Part shown: piece after piece, positions 1 through 7,298 of the stretch
How the letters are laid out: each line of letters opens with the position of its first letter
Position numbering within the stretch: position 1 is the stretch's first letter
Made by a program: the position numbers and the translations under genes
The notes under the pieces: model-generated
The model's input: only the letters and a program-made list of their open reading frames with translations
What the model was told of the DNA's origin: nothing
The model's database searches: none
Assembly: GCA_963718305.1 (NCBI GenBank)
Contig: CAVQZG010000005.1
Coordinates: forward strand, 310,001 to 374,000
DNA length: 64,000 bases
Reading direction: 5' to 3'
Source: RYN-230 sp963718305
GTDB lineage: Bacteria; Actinomycetota; Actinomycetes; Streptosporangiales; Streptosporangiaceae

Positions 1-1
1 G

Positions 2-265
2 TCCCTGGTCCTCAACCGGGCCCGGGTCGCCGAAGGCGCGGTGGTCGCGGCGGCCGCGCTGGTGCTCGAGGACATGACGGTCCCGGCGGGCGCCCTGGCT
101 ATCGGGGTGCCCGCGTCCATCCGGGCCGAGGCGGGCCTGCGCCAGCAGTCGTGGATCAAGTACGCGGTCCAGACCTACCTGGACCTGGCTGAACGGCACC
201 GCACCGGCCTGCGCCGGCTGGACCTGCCGGCCGCGACCGCGTCCGGCCCGGGCACCCCGGAGTAA
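2..265 (+). CDS. gamma-carbonic anhydrase-like hexapeptide-repeat protein, 5' truncated by the window edge
   Basis: The reading frame is open from base 2, so the start lies outside the window and only the last 87 residues are seen. The visible part begins SLVLNRARVAEGAVVAA and continues with GALAIGVPA. This is the alternating small-hydrophobic spacing of the last coils of a left-handed beta-helix, followed by a C-terminal helix (residues about 45-75, WIKYAVQTYLDLAERHR) and a short disordered tail. The VPAG-LAIGVPA ending is typical of the PaaY/YrdA gamma-carbonic anhydrase-like group. The metal-binding histidines would lie upstream and cannot be checked, so enzymatic activity is not shown. 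An acyltransferase of the same fold is the main alternative. Confidence 0.75.
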   Translation, partial: SLVLNRARVAEGAVVAAAALVLEDMTVPAGALAIGVPASIRAEAGLRQQSWIKYAVQTYLDLAERHRTGLRRLDLPAATASGPGTPE

Positions 266-442
266 ATCTGCGGCGAGCCGGAATGACGTCGCCCGCACGA
301 CCCGGCAACTGTGCGCTGCTCACCGGGCCATGCGGGCGACCATTCACCATGCGCCCCAGGTGGGAAGAGGCACTTGCTTAGACGTGCCGCGCCGTCTGGG
401 CGGTTCCGCTTCTTCCGCAAAAATTTCGCGATCGGGTGACGA

Positions 443-501
443 CCGTCCCCGGACGGGGCTAGCGCCCGTCCGGGGACGGGCCAGCACCCGTCCGGGACGG
501 G
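443..501. repeat. three GC-rich palindromic repeats, possible bidirectional terminator
   Basis: Positions 443-457 (CCGTCCCCGGACGGG) and 465-479 are exact inverted copies with a 7-base loop (GCTAGCG), giving a 15-bp stem. A third near-copy lies at 487-501 (CCCGTCCGGGACGGG). Each unit is itself close to palindromic. They fill the gap between two convergent genes, the hexapeptide protein ending at 265 and the serine hydrolase ending at 503. A bidirectional transcription terminator is the simplest reading. The rest of the 266-502 gap shows no gene. Confidence 0.65.
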
Positions 502-502
502 G

Positions 503-1510
503 CTACCGGCCGCCCAAAGACGGCGGGATCTGCTCATCGGGCGTGCCCCAGGACGGCGCCGGGGCGGAGGGCGGCAGGAACGCGGCCGCGGCCGGGTTGA
601 GCTGGCGGTGGATGACCTCGGCGACCCGCTGGATCGTGGTGATCCCGTACGCCATCGTGGGGTTGTCCTGGGTGAGGGCGACGATGATGTAGCCGCGGTG
701 ATGGCCGGTGAAGCAGCCGATGCTGTGGATCCGCCAGCCGTGGGTGGCCAGCGGCAGCCAGCCGTTCTTCACGTGCACGGTCAGGTCGGCCGGTGCGCCC
801 GCCGGGACTCCCCAGCGCTGGGCCGGGATGACCTGCGCCATGAGGTTGAGCGCGAAGGTCCGCGACGCGCTGTCCAGCACCGGGTTCGGGTACATGATCA
901 GGTCCAGCAGGAGCCGCTCATCGTGCGCGGTGATCTGGGTCAGGCCCCAGTAGCCGCCCGGCCCGAGCTGGGTCTGCTTCATCCCGGCCCGGCCGAGGAA
1001 GTAGCGCAGCCGCCCGCGTCCCACGTGGGCCCAGAGGGCGGAGGCGGCGTTGTTGTCGGATTGGGTGATCATCAGCCGGGCCAGCCGGACCTCGGATGCG
1101 GTGAGGTTCCGGTGCTGGGTCTCGGCCTCGCGCAGCAGGGTGCCGAGGATTTCCACCTTCACGACGCTGGCCGAATCGAAGTGCGTGGTGGTGTTGAGGA
1201 AGCAGCCCAGGTCCTCGCTCCGGTCCTCGACCCGCAGTGCCACCGCCGACTCTCGCCCCTGCAGCGCCGTGTGAATGTCCCGGGCCAGCCGGGCGGCCAG
1301 CCTGGGATGCGCTGCGGAGATGCAGTTCACCGCGATCGAGGCGGCCTCAGCGCGCCGTCCGGCCAGGGACGAGGTCCGGGCCAGGGACACCACCCGGGCC
1401 GTGGACGTCGCCTGGGCCGGGCCAGCGGCCCAGGCTACCCCGGCGCAGAGCACGGCCGCGGTGGCGGCCAGGCTGACCCGGCCCCGCCGCAGGGATCGGC
1501 ACCATCTCAT
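503..1510 (-). CDS. secreted beta-lactamase-fold serine hydrolase
   Basis: The protein has 335 residues from the chosen ATG at 1510. This start places an Arg-rich N-region and hydrophobic core (residues about 11-32) ending in an AWA/AQA cleavage region, a Sec signal peptide. An ATG 60 bases upstream would bury it. The serine hydrolase motifs occur in order: SVVK (residues 115-118, nucleophile Ser and general-base Lys), SDN (151-153) and KNG (248-250, in place of the usual KTG). No class A ExxLN motif with Glu166 is obvious in the omega-loop region. Penicillin hydrolysis is therefore doubtful, and a cell-wall-related or other serine hydrolase of this fold is equally possible. The family call is firm; the substrate is unknown. 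It stands alone and converges on the upstream gene. Confidence 0.82.
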   Translation of the reverse strand: MRWCRSLRRGRVSLAATAAVLCAGVAWAAGPAQATSTARVVSLARTSSLAGRRAEAASIAVNCISAAHPRLAARLARDIHTALQGRESAVALRVEDRSEDLGCFLNTTTHFDSASVVKVEILGTLLREAETQHRNLTASEVRLARLMITQSDNNAASALWAHVGRGRLRYFLGRAGMKQTQLGPGGYWGLTQITAHDERLLLDLIMYPNPVLDSASRTFALNLMAQVIPAQRWGVPAGAPADLTVHVKNGWLPLATHGWRIHSIGCFTGHHRGYIIVALTQDNPTMAYGITTIQRVAEVIHRQLNPAAAAFLPPSAPAPSWGTPDEQIPPSLGGR

Positions 1511-1615
1511 GTCCCACCATCCCTCTGATCCCGGATCAATCCGGTCCCGGATCCGACGCCGGTAACTCACCAGACGTCCGACGGGGGCTGGAGGTTGCCT
1601 GCGGACGGGGGGCGG

Positions 1616-3277
1616 TCAGGCACGGCCGCGGAACCGGTCGCGCAGTGCCCGGCCGTCCGGGTCGTAAACCAGGTGGTAGAGCGGCCTCGACCAGTACCGC
1701 TGGGCGGTCGTGGGCCGGTAGGTCTGATGAGGCAGCAAACGCCCGGGCGGCCGTTCGCCCGCCTCGCCACCGTCATGCCAGGCGGCCAGCTGCTGGGCTT
1801 GCCGCTGGAACGCCGCGAAGACGTCCCGGGGGTCCAGCAGGTCGGCCACGTCATCGGGATCGCGGTCCAGATGCTCCTGGCAGAGCCGCAGCCGCAGGTC
1901 CCGCGCGAACACCCGGGCCCCGTCACCCAGCCCGGCGGGGTCACGGGGCTCCCGGGGGTCCCGCTCGGCGTCCAGCACGCCGATGGACAGCTCGCTGTCG
2001 TGGCTCCAGGACCGCCGGTTCAGGTTGTCGGACCCGACCATCGCCCAGACGTCGTCCACCACCACGATCTTGGCGTGCACGTAGACGGGCGTTCCCTGGT
2101 GGTTCTCCAGGTCGTAGACGGCGAAACGGTCACCTCCCGCGGCGGCGCAGGCGCGCACCACATCGTGCCGGGCGACCAGGCCGGGCATCCGGGTGACCGG
2201 GCCGTCGTTGTCGGGGTACCGGGGTACCACCGCCATGACGTGCAGGCCGGGATGGGCCCGCAGCGCCGAGGCGATCAGGGCGGCCACCGGCCGCGACCAG
2301 AAGTACTGGTCCTCCAGGTAGACCAGGGAGCGGGCGCGCGCGAACGCCTTCCGGTACGCATGCGCGATACTCCGCTCGCCGTGCGGCGCGAACGGGTAGC
2401 GGCGCAGCCGGGCCGGGTAGGTCCGCAGCACCTGCACGGCATGAGGGCCACGCGGCATGCTCTCGTCCGGCACCGGCTCGGGCAGCGGGCGGCTGGTCAT
2501 CGCGCCCATGTGGTACGCGCGGTCGTAGAGCTGGCGGACCGGGCTGGGCAGATCCAGGACGCTGCTGCCGTACCAGCGCTCGCGGAAGGTGTGCTCCAGG
2601 TCATGCACGGCCGCCCCGCGCACCTCGGCCTGGATGTCGTGCCACGGCGGACGCGGGCCGTAGCTGTCCGGGAAGTCCATCACCTGCGGGTCGCCGTTGT
2701 GCTGCGAGTCGTCGTTGCGGCTGTAGCCCAGGTCGATCCCGCCCACGAACGCAACGTCGCGGCCGGGGGCACCCGGATGCCGGATCACCACCAGCTTCTG
2801 GTGATGGCTGCCAGCCCGGCGGGTCCGGGCGTCGAGCAGCACCTGGCCGCCGTCCTCGTCGATCTCCCGGACGAACTCGGCGTTGCCTTCCTCGGACTGC
2901 CGCAGCGCCTTGGGCTGGGAGCGCCAGAGCAGGCCGAAGACCTTCACCCCTCGCTTGGCGGCGCGGCCGAGCACGTCACCGACGGCCGAGCCGGGACCGT
3001 CGAGCAGTTCATCCAGGTCACCGCGGAAGTCCAGGAAGTAGACCTGGTCGCCGGGCTCGGTCGCGTTCAGCTCGGCGTGCAGCCGGGCGAAGTAGCTCCT
3101 CCCGTCCACCAGCGGCTGGACCAGGTTCCCGATCGTGAAGGTACGCAGGTCAGTGGCGCGGTTGGCCCGGTCGCCATCGCCCAGGAACCAGTACACGATG
3201 GCCGGGTCGTCGATCGGGTGGTCGGGAGCATCCTGCTCGAGGGGGTCGTCAGCCGAGTCGGTAGCACCTGGGAGCAT
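1616..3277 (-). CDS. phospholipase D-family protein
   Basis: Two HxK motifs define the PLD superfamily. HHQKLVVI is followed by FVGGIDLG in the N-terminal half, and VHAKIVVVDDVWAMVGSDNLN lies in the C-terminal half, which ends with a region naming the usual SxDxN elements. The protein has about 553 residues from the ATG at 3277. An upstream ATG at 3370 would overlap the divergent neighbour and adds low-complexity sequence, so 3277 is preferred. No signal peptide is visible. Conserved tracts such as YLEDQYFWSRPVAALIASAL resemble the eukaryote-like phosphatidylcholine-hydrolysing PLDs rather than cardiolipin synthases, which have membrane helices. Hydrolysis or transphosphatidylation of phospholipids is inferred. 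The gene is divergent from the lipoprotein gene at 3460. Confidence 0.85.
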   Translation of the reverse strand: MLPGATDSADDPLEQDAPDHPIDDPAIVYWFLGDGDRANRATDLRTFTIGNLVQPLVDGRSYFARLHAELNATEPGDQVYFLDFRGDLDELLDGPGSAVGDVLGRAAKRGVKVFGLLWRSQPKALRQSEEGNAEFVREIDEDGGQVLLDARTRRAGSHHQKLVVIRHPGAPGRDVAFVGGIDLGYSRNDDSQHNGDPQVMDFPDSYGPRPPWHDIQAEVRGAAVHDLEHTFRERWYGSSVLDLPSPVRQLYDRAYHMGAMTSRPLPEPVPDESMPRGPHAVQVLRTYPARLRRYPFAPHGERSIAHAYRKAFARARSLVYLEDQYFWSRPVAALIASALRAHPGLHVMAVVPRYPDNDGPVTRMPGLVARHDVVRACAAAGGDRFAVYDLENHQGTPVYVHAKIVVVDDVWAMVGSDNLNRRSWSHDSELSIGVLDAERDPREPRDPAGLGDGARVFARDLRLRLCQEHLDRDPDDVADLLDPRDVFAAFQRQAQQLAAWHDGGEAGERPPGRLLPHQTYRPTTAQRYWSRPLYHLVYDPDGRALRDRFRGRA

Positions 3278-3459
3278 GTCCGGATTGTGGCATCCCCAGG
3301 AGCCTGCGCAGGACTCATTCACGGCACCCGGCGCGGTCTCCGGGACCGCCAGTGCCCCTTTTGCCCGCATTCCTGCCTGGTATGGGAATGGTCAAGAAAG
3401 GTCATGCGGCTGATGTGCACCGGCCCTGCCATCAGCCTGGGCGACGCGGCAGGTTCATC

Positions 3460-5079
3460 ATGGGAAACATGGGACTGCCGTCTCACTACGCGCACGTTTC
3501 GCGTCGGGCATTCTTCGGTATCGCGGCTGCGGCCACGGCCGTGGCCGCAGCGGCCTGCGACGCGGCAGCCAGGACGGCCGGCCGCAGCGGGAGCAGGGGC
3601 CAGGAGCAGGCGCCGGGAGCACGAACCATCGCCACAGGCCCCATTAGCGAAAACGACCGTCCGGGCGACCCCCACTGGAACATCAGGCACCTGGGTGCTC
3701 CGGACGCCATCGTCGGCTATGCGGGGCAGGCCAGCGTGCTGCCGGGCGAGCCGATCACGTTGTACGTGTCCACCACCGCCCGCTCCTTCCGGGTGAGTGC
3801 CTTCCGGATGGGCTGGTACCACGGCGACGAGGCGCGGCTGCTGTGGAAGTCGGGCCCGGTGAAGGGGCACCGGCAGCGCCAGCCAGAGCTGATCAGGCCG
3901 ACCAACACGGTGCAAGCCAGGTGGGAACCGTCCCTGACCGTGCCCACCCACGACTGGCCGGAAGGTTCCTACCTGCTCCGCCTGGACGCGGAGCACGGCG
4001 CCCAGCGGTTCGTGCCGGTGACCGTGCGCTCGGCCAGTACCGCCGGCAAGATCGTGATCAAGAACGGCGTGGAGACCTGGCAGGCCTACAACACCTGGGG
4101 CGGCTACGACCTGTACAACGGGCCCGGCGGGGTGGGCGACTACGGCAACCGGTCGCTCGCGGTCAGCCTGGACCGGCCGTACGACGCCAACGGCGCCTAC
4201 ATGTTCCTGTACCACGAGCGGAAGACGATCGAGCTGGCCGAGCGGTCCGGGCGGCCGCTGGCCTACGTCACCAGCATGGACATCGACGCCGATGCGCACC
4301 TGCTGGACGGGGCGCATGCGCTGTTCACCGCGGGCCACGACGAGTACTGGACCCCGCAGGAGCGGGCGCACGTCACGGCGGCCCGGAACGCGGGCACGAA
4401 CATCGCCTTCATGGGCGCGAACACCATGTTCCGGCGGACCCGGATGGCCAGCACCAGACTGGGGGAGCGGCGGCTGGTCATCTGCTACAAGACGAGCTAC
4501 CTGCAGGACCCGATGTACGGCAAGAACAACGCCCTGGTGACCAGCGACTGGCGGGAGCCGCCGCACCCGGATCCGGAGTCGTCGCTGACCGGGACGCTGT
4601 ACGAGTCGAACCCGGTGACCGCCGATTTCGTTATCGCGTCGCCGGACAGCTGGATCCTGGCCAGGACCGGGGTGCGCAAGGGCACCAAGTTCACCGGCCT
4701 GGTCGGCATCGAGTACGACCGGGTCAATCCGGTCTACCCGGTCCAGCGGCCGATGGAGGTGCTCTCCCATTCGCCGCTGAACTGCCGCGGCGTGAACAGC
4801 TACTCCGACTCGGCCTACTACACCCACCGCAGCGGCGCGGGAGTGTTCAACACCGGCACCATGCGCTGGGTGGCGTGCAGCAACGGACTGCGCCTGTTCG
4901 GCCTGAACAAGCACGCGGCCCAGTTCACCCGGCAGGTCACCACCAACCTGCTGCACGGGTTCGCCGACGGCCCGGCCGCGGCGAAATACCCGGCGCACGA
5001 CAACCTGGGCTCCATGCACGAGTGGGCCGGGGACCCCATCGCCGGCCAGCACAACCTGTGGCCGCCGGTGGTGCTCTGA
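3460..5079 (+). CDS. Tat-exported lipoprotein, N,N-dimethylformamidase beta subunit-like family
   Basis: The ATG at 3460 gives 539 residues. The N-terminus carries a twin-arginine motif (SRRAFFG, residues 14-20), an Ala-rich hydrophobic stretch and a lipobox-like AAAC with Cys at residue 33. It is therefore probably exported folded and lipid-anchored. An upstream ATG at 3352 would displace the Tat signal and overlap the divergent gene. The body contains VETWQAYNTWGGYDLYNG, SMDIDADAH and the family signature GHDEYWTPQERAHV followed by GTNIAFMGANTMFRR. These match the N,N-dimethylformamidase large-subunit-like C-terminal family, which has a class I amidotransferase-like fold. Most members of this family have no known substrate, so formamidase activity is not claimed. 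No small subunit gene is adjacent. Confidence 0.84.
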   Translation: MGNMGLPSHYAHVSRRAFFGIAAAATAVAAAACDAAARTAGRSGSRGQEQAPGARTIATGPISENDRPGDPHWNIRHLGAPDAIVGYAGQASVLPGEPITLYVSTTARSFRVSAFRMGWYHGDEARLLWKSGPVKGHRQRQPELIRPTNTVQARWEPSLTVPTHDWPEGSYLLRLDAEHGAQRFVPVTVRSASTAGKIVIKNGVETWQAYNTWGGYDLYNGPGGVGDYGNRSLAVSLDRPYDANGAYMFLYHERKTIELAERSGRPLAYVTSMDIDADAHLLDGAHALFTAGHDEYWTPQERAHVTAARNAGTNIAFMGANTMFRRTRMASTRLGERRLVICYKTSYLQDPMYGKNNALVTSDWREPPHPDPESSLTGTLYESNPVTADFVIASPDSWILARTGVRKGTKFTGLVGIEYDRVNPVYPVQRPMEVLSHSPLNCRGVNSYSDSAYYTHRSGAGVFNTGTMRWVACSNGLRLFGLNKHAAQFTRQVTTNLLHGFADGPAAAKYPAHDNLGSMHEWAGDPIAGQHNLWPPVVL

Positions 5080-5247
5080 CGGGCCGGTGATCCCCCGTAT
5101 CTCTTACGGCCCGGCGCCAGGGTGATGCTCGCAGGCTGGTCATCACGGGCCGGGGTGTATTTAGCGGCCCTGACCGTGCTCCGCAGTGGTGGGAGGAGAG
5201 TCCTTCCTCGCCGCCGGGGGTGGCGGCACCGCATCTGCCAGGGGGCA

Positions 5248-5679
5248 ATGCACATGCCTAACTTCAACGACGCCAAGATCACCAGCCTGTACGTGAACGC
5301 GGTAGGCGCGTCGATCGACATCCAGGATGACGCGCCGAACGCGGCCACTCCTGGGGGGCCCTTCGACGTGACCCTCGAGATGGTGGCCGGTAACGGCCTG
5401 CTCACCGGGGCGTACACCGTGACCACGACCTGCACCGATCTCTCGGCGACTCAGGCCGCGCCGGCCTCGCTGGTGCCCGGGGGGCACCTCAACAGTGCCA
5501 CCGACACGTTCGGGGAGGCTGGGGTCTGGAAGCCGGTTCCCCCCTACCTGACGTTCAACCAGTCAGTGCAGGTGACTGGCGGCACCGCCGGCCATGTCTA
5601 CCAGTACACGGCTTCCCTGTTCAACGCGAACGGCCAGGTCGCCTCGATCATCCAGAGCGACCCGTTCATCCTGCTGTAA
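5248..5679 (+). CDS. hypothetical beta-rich protein
   Basis: The start at 5248 (MHMPNFNDAK) follows an AGGGGG ribosome-binding site. A longer reading from 5122 has no such site. The product is 143 residues with no signal peptide or membrane segment. It is rich in Thr, Val and Gly, with alternating hydrophobic stretches (FDVTLEMVAG, AYTVTTTCTDLS, SVQVTGGTAGHVYQYTASLF) that suggest a beta-sandwich or Ig-like fold. I do not recognise the family. It converges on the sigma-factor gene cluster across a strong terminator at 5702, so it is probably not co-transcribed with that cluster. Confidence 0.6.
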   Translation: MHMPNFNDAKITSLYVNAVGASIDIQDDAPNAATPGGPFDVTLEMVAGNGLLTGAYTVTTTCTDLSATQAAPASLVPGGHLNSATDTFGEAGVWKPVPPYLTFNQSVQVTGGTAGHVYQYTASLFNANGQVASIIQSDPFILL

Positions 5680-5701
5680 GCACTTGGCTTCAGCACTAAC
5701 C

Positions 5702-5730
5702 AGGCCCCGGGCGGCACACGCCCGGGGCCT
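5702..5730. terminator. rho-independent-type hairpin between convergent genes
   Basis: AGGCCCCGGGCG (5702-5713) and its exact inverted copy (5719-5730) form a 12-bp stem with a 5-base loop. A short T run (GGTTTCG) follows on the + side. It sits 23 bases after the stop at 5679 and before the convergent gene ending at 5802, so it could stop transcription from both sides. Confidence 0.8.
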
Positions 5731-5801
5731 CGGTTTCGTGGTGGCGGGATTTCACCGGCCGCGCCATGCCGCACCCCCGGCCAGGCCAGGGGATCCGTGC
5801 G

Positions 5802-6263
5802 TTACAGCGTGATCCAGGTGGTCAGCACGCTGCCGCCGGAGTCCAGGCGGCAGTTCAGCCGGAACGGCGAGGGCGGCAGCGGCCGGATGATGAAGCAGCC
5901 GATCTCGTCGATCTCCGCGGTCGCGGCCGGGCCGCTGGCCGGGCAGGCGTCCACGTGCCCGGACTGGGCCGGGACGATCTGGCCGAGGATCGAGTCCGAG
6001 CCGATCTCCAGCTCTATGGTGAGCTCCGATCCGGCGAAGGTGAGAAACCGCGGGCTGGCTTCCTCGGCCCGCACCGCCGGCACCGCCGCTTCCTCAGCGG
6101 CCGAGTCGAAGGTGAGCGCGGCCAGTTCGGCGTCGATCGTCCGCCAGGTGAAGGCGGCCTGGCCCGCCGCGGTGAACTCGGGCGGGACGGCCTGTGCGGC
6201 GCGGACGGCCTCGCCCAGCGCCGCCAGGAGGCGGTCATCATCGGCCCACTGCTGGCTCGTCAC
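5802..6263 (-). CDS. small beta-rich protein overlapping an ECF sigma factor, candidate sigma partner
   Basis: The GTG at 6263 is chosen because GGAGGT (6271-6276 on the minus strand) lies 7 bases upstream. This gives 153 residues. The first 60 residues look helical (DDDRLLAALGEAVRAAQ, followed by AFTWRTIDAELAALTFDS). Residues about 70-150 look like a compact beta-sandwich (RFLTFAGSELTIELEIG, GQIVPAQ, LNCRLDSGGSVLTTWI). The gene overlaps the 3' end of the sigma factor by 26 bases, so the two are translationally coupled. From memory, small proteins of this type recur beside sigma factors and CHAT genes in actinomycetes, but no function has been assigned that I can name. A role as sigma-binding regulator or protease substrate is inference only. 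Confidence 0.6.
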   Translation of the reverse strand: MTSQQWADDDRLLAALGEAVRAAQAVPPEFTAAGQAAFTWRTIDAELAALTFDSAAEEAAVPAVRAEEASPRFLTFAGSELTIELEIGSDSILGQIVPAQSGHVDACPASGPAATAEIDEIGCFIIRPLPPSPFRLNCRLDSGGSVLTTWITL

Positions 6264-6954
6264 TGGGGTCACCTCCGACCGGGATTTCGTTGCTGATCAG
6301 GGCGGCGACCGCCGGATGCCGGCGGAGCCGGTCCAGACAGCGGGCCCGGTTCGGCCCGATGCTGCCGATCGGGATGCCCAGCTTGGCGCTGATCTCAGCG
6401 TAAGGGACCGGCGGGTCCGTGCTGAGCAGGCCAAGTAGTTCCTGGCAGCGCGGCGGCAGCTCCGCGAACGCCTCCCGGAGCGCGGCGTGGCGCTCGGCGG
6501 CGAGCACTTCTTCCTCAGCCGCCGCCAGGCCCTGGTCCGGGATGTCCGCCGGGTCCAGCGCCGAGCCCAGGGCCTCCTGCCTGCGGGACCCGGTCAGCAG
6601 CCGCCCGCACTCGCGGCGGGTCGTGGTGGCCAGCCAGCCAGGCAGCGCCTCGGGCTCGCGCAGCTGCATGAGCTGATCCACCAGCCGGAGCCAGACGCTC
6701 TGGCCCACATCGTCGGTGTCCGCCCGATCCAGGCGGTAGCGGCGGCAGATCGACCAGATCAGCGGGGCGTACCGGTCCACGATGGCGTCCCAGGCGCGCT
6801 TGTCCCCGTCCCGGGCCCGGGCGACCAGCACGGCAACCGACGAGTCATCGCGCATCGCGGGCCCGTCCTCTCGCCGCACGAGCCGTAGTGCCCTGGGCGG
6901 CCCGTAGATGCCTTGCATTGTACGAGGACGGCCGAACCGGGGCGCTGTCTCCAT
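6238..6954 (-). CDS. ECF-type RNA polymerase sigma factor
   Basis: The ATG at 6954 follows AGGTGA with 3 to 5 bases spacing; a GTG two codons earlier (6960) is possible. The protein has 238 residues. Region 2 runs from VARARDGDKRAWDAIVDRY to WLRLVDQLMQL, with the core-binding DVGQSVWLRL helix and the -10-recognition tract LPGWLATTTRRECGRLL. Region 4 follows after a linker (AFAELPPRCQELLGLL, then YAEISAKLGIPIGSIGPNRARCLDRLRR), with a clear helix-turn-helix. No SnoaL-like extension is present. It overlaps the small gene ending at 5802 and lies downstream of the TPR-CHAT gene on the same strand, separated by 344 bases. It presumably drives promoters of this cluster, but no matching promoter pair could be established. 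Confidence 0.87.
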   Translation of the reverse strand: METAPRFGRPRTMQGIYGPPRALRLVRREDGPAMRDDSSVAVLVARARDGDKRAWDAIVDRYAPLIWSICRRYRLDRADTDDVGQSVWLRLVDQLMQLREPEALPGWLATTTRRECGRLLTGSRRQEALGSALDPADIPDQGLAAAEEEVLAAERHAALREAFAELPPRCQELLGLLSTDPPVPYAEISAKLGIPIGSIGPNRARCLDRLRRHPAVAALISNEIPVGGDPSDEPAVGR

Positions 6955-7058
6955 GTTCACCTGGCCCTTCGGCGTGCCGCAGGAAGGCGGATAGCCACCG
7001 TGGAGCGTCTGCCTGGCGTGAACAGACGGGTTCGCTCAGACGGAGGGCGCCGGGTCGC

Positions 7059-7110
7059 CCCTGATACGCGCGCGGCCCAAGAAACTTTCTGGCGCTGGCC
7101 TGTATCAGGG
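7059..7110. promoter_or_regulatory. inverted repeat between the CHAT and sigma genes
   Basis: CCCTGATAC (7059-7067) is repeated as GTATCAGGG (7102-7110), 34 bases apart. An internal near-palindrome AGAAACTTTCT (7080-7090) lies between the arms. This is the only structured element seen in the 344-base gap 6955-7298, which otherwise holds no convincing gene. It lies about 105-155 bases upstream of the sigma-factor start. It could be an operator for the sigma gene or a weak terminator after the CHAT gene. It has no T run. Confidence 0.35.
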
Positions 7111-7298
7111 ACCATCCGGCTGGCTCCGTCCAGTCAGAACCCCGGTGGACCAGAGCGGGGGGGAACCGGGGGGCGGGGAAAGGCCCGGCCCGGCTGTGCC
7201 CGCAGCAGCGGGTGCGGCCGGGCCAGGCCGGCTAACCGGCTCCCAGCGCTGCTAATGACCAGGCCGCGGCGAGGGCGCAGACCCGCGACGGAGCTCGG

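Noticed and set aside
443..501. Possible CRISPR-like repeats
   Set aside because: Units are directly adjacent, palindromic and only three in number, with no spacers and no cas genes in the window.
1595..3796. 733-codon open frame opposite the PLD gene
   Set aside because: It is the mirrored third-position frame of the high-GC PLD gene, rich in Gly, Arg, Pro and Val with no domain or ribosome-binding site.
3319..5052. 577-codon open frame opposite the dimethylformamidase-like gene
   Set aside because: Same mirrored composition; the sense frame has a Tat signal and family motifs.
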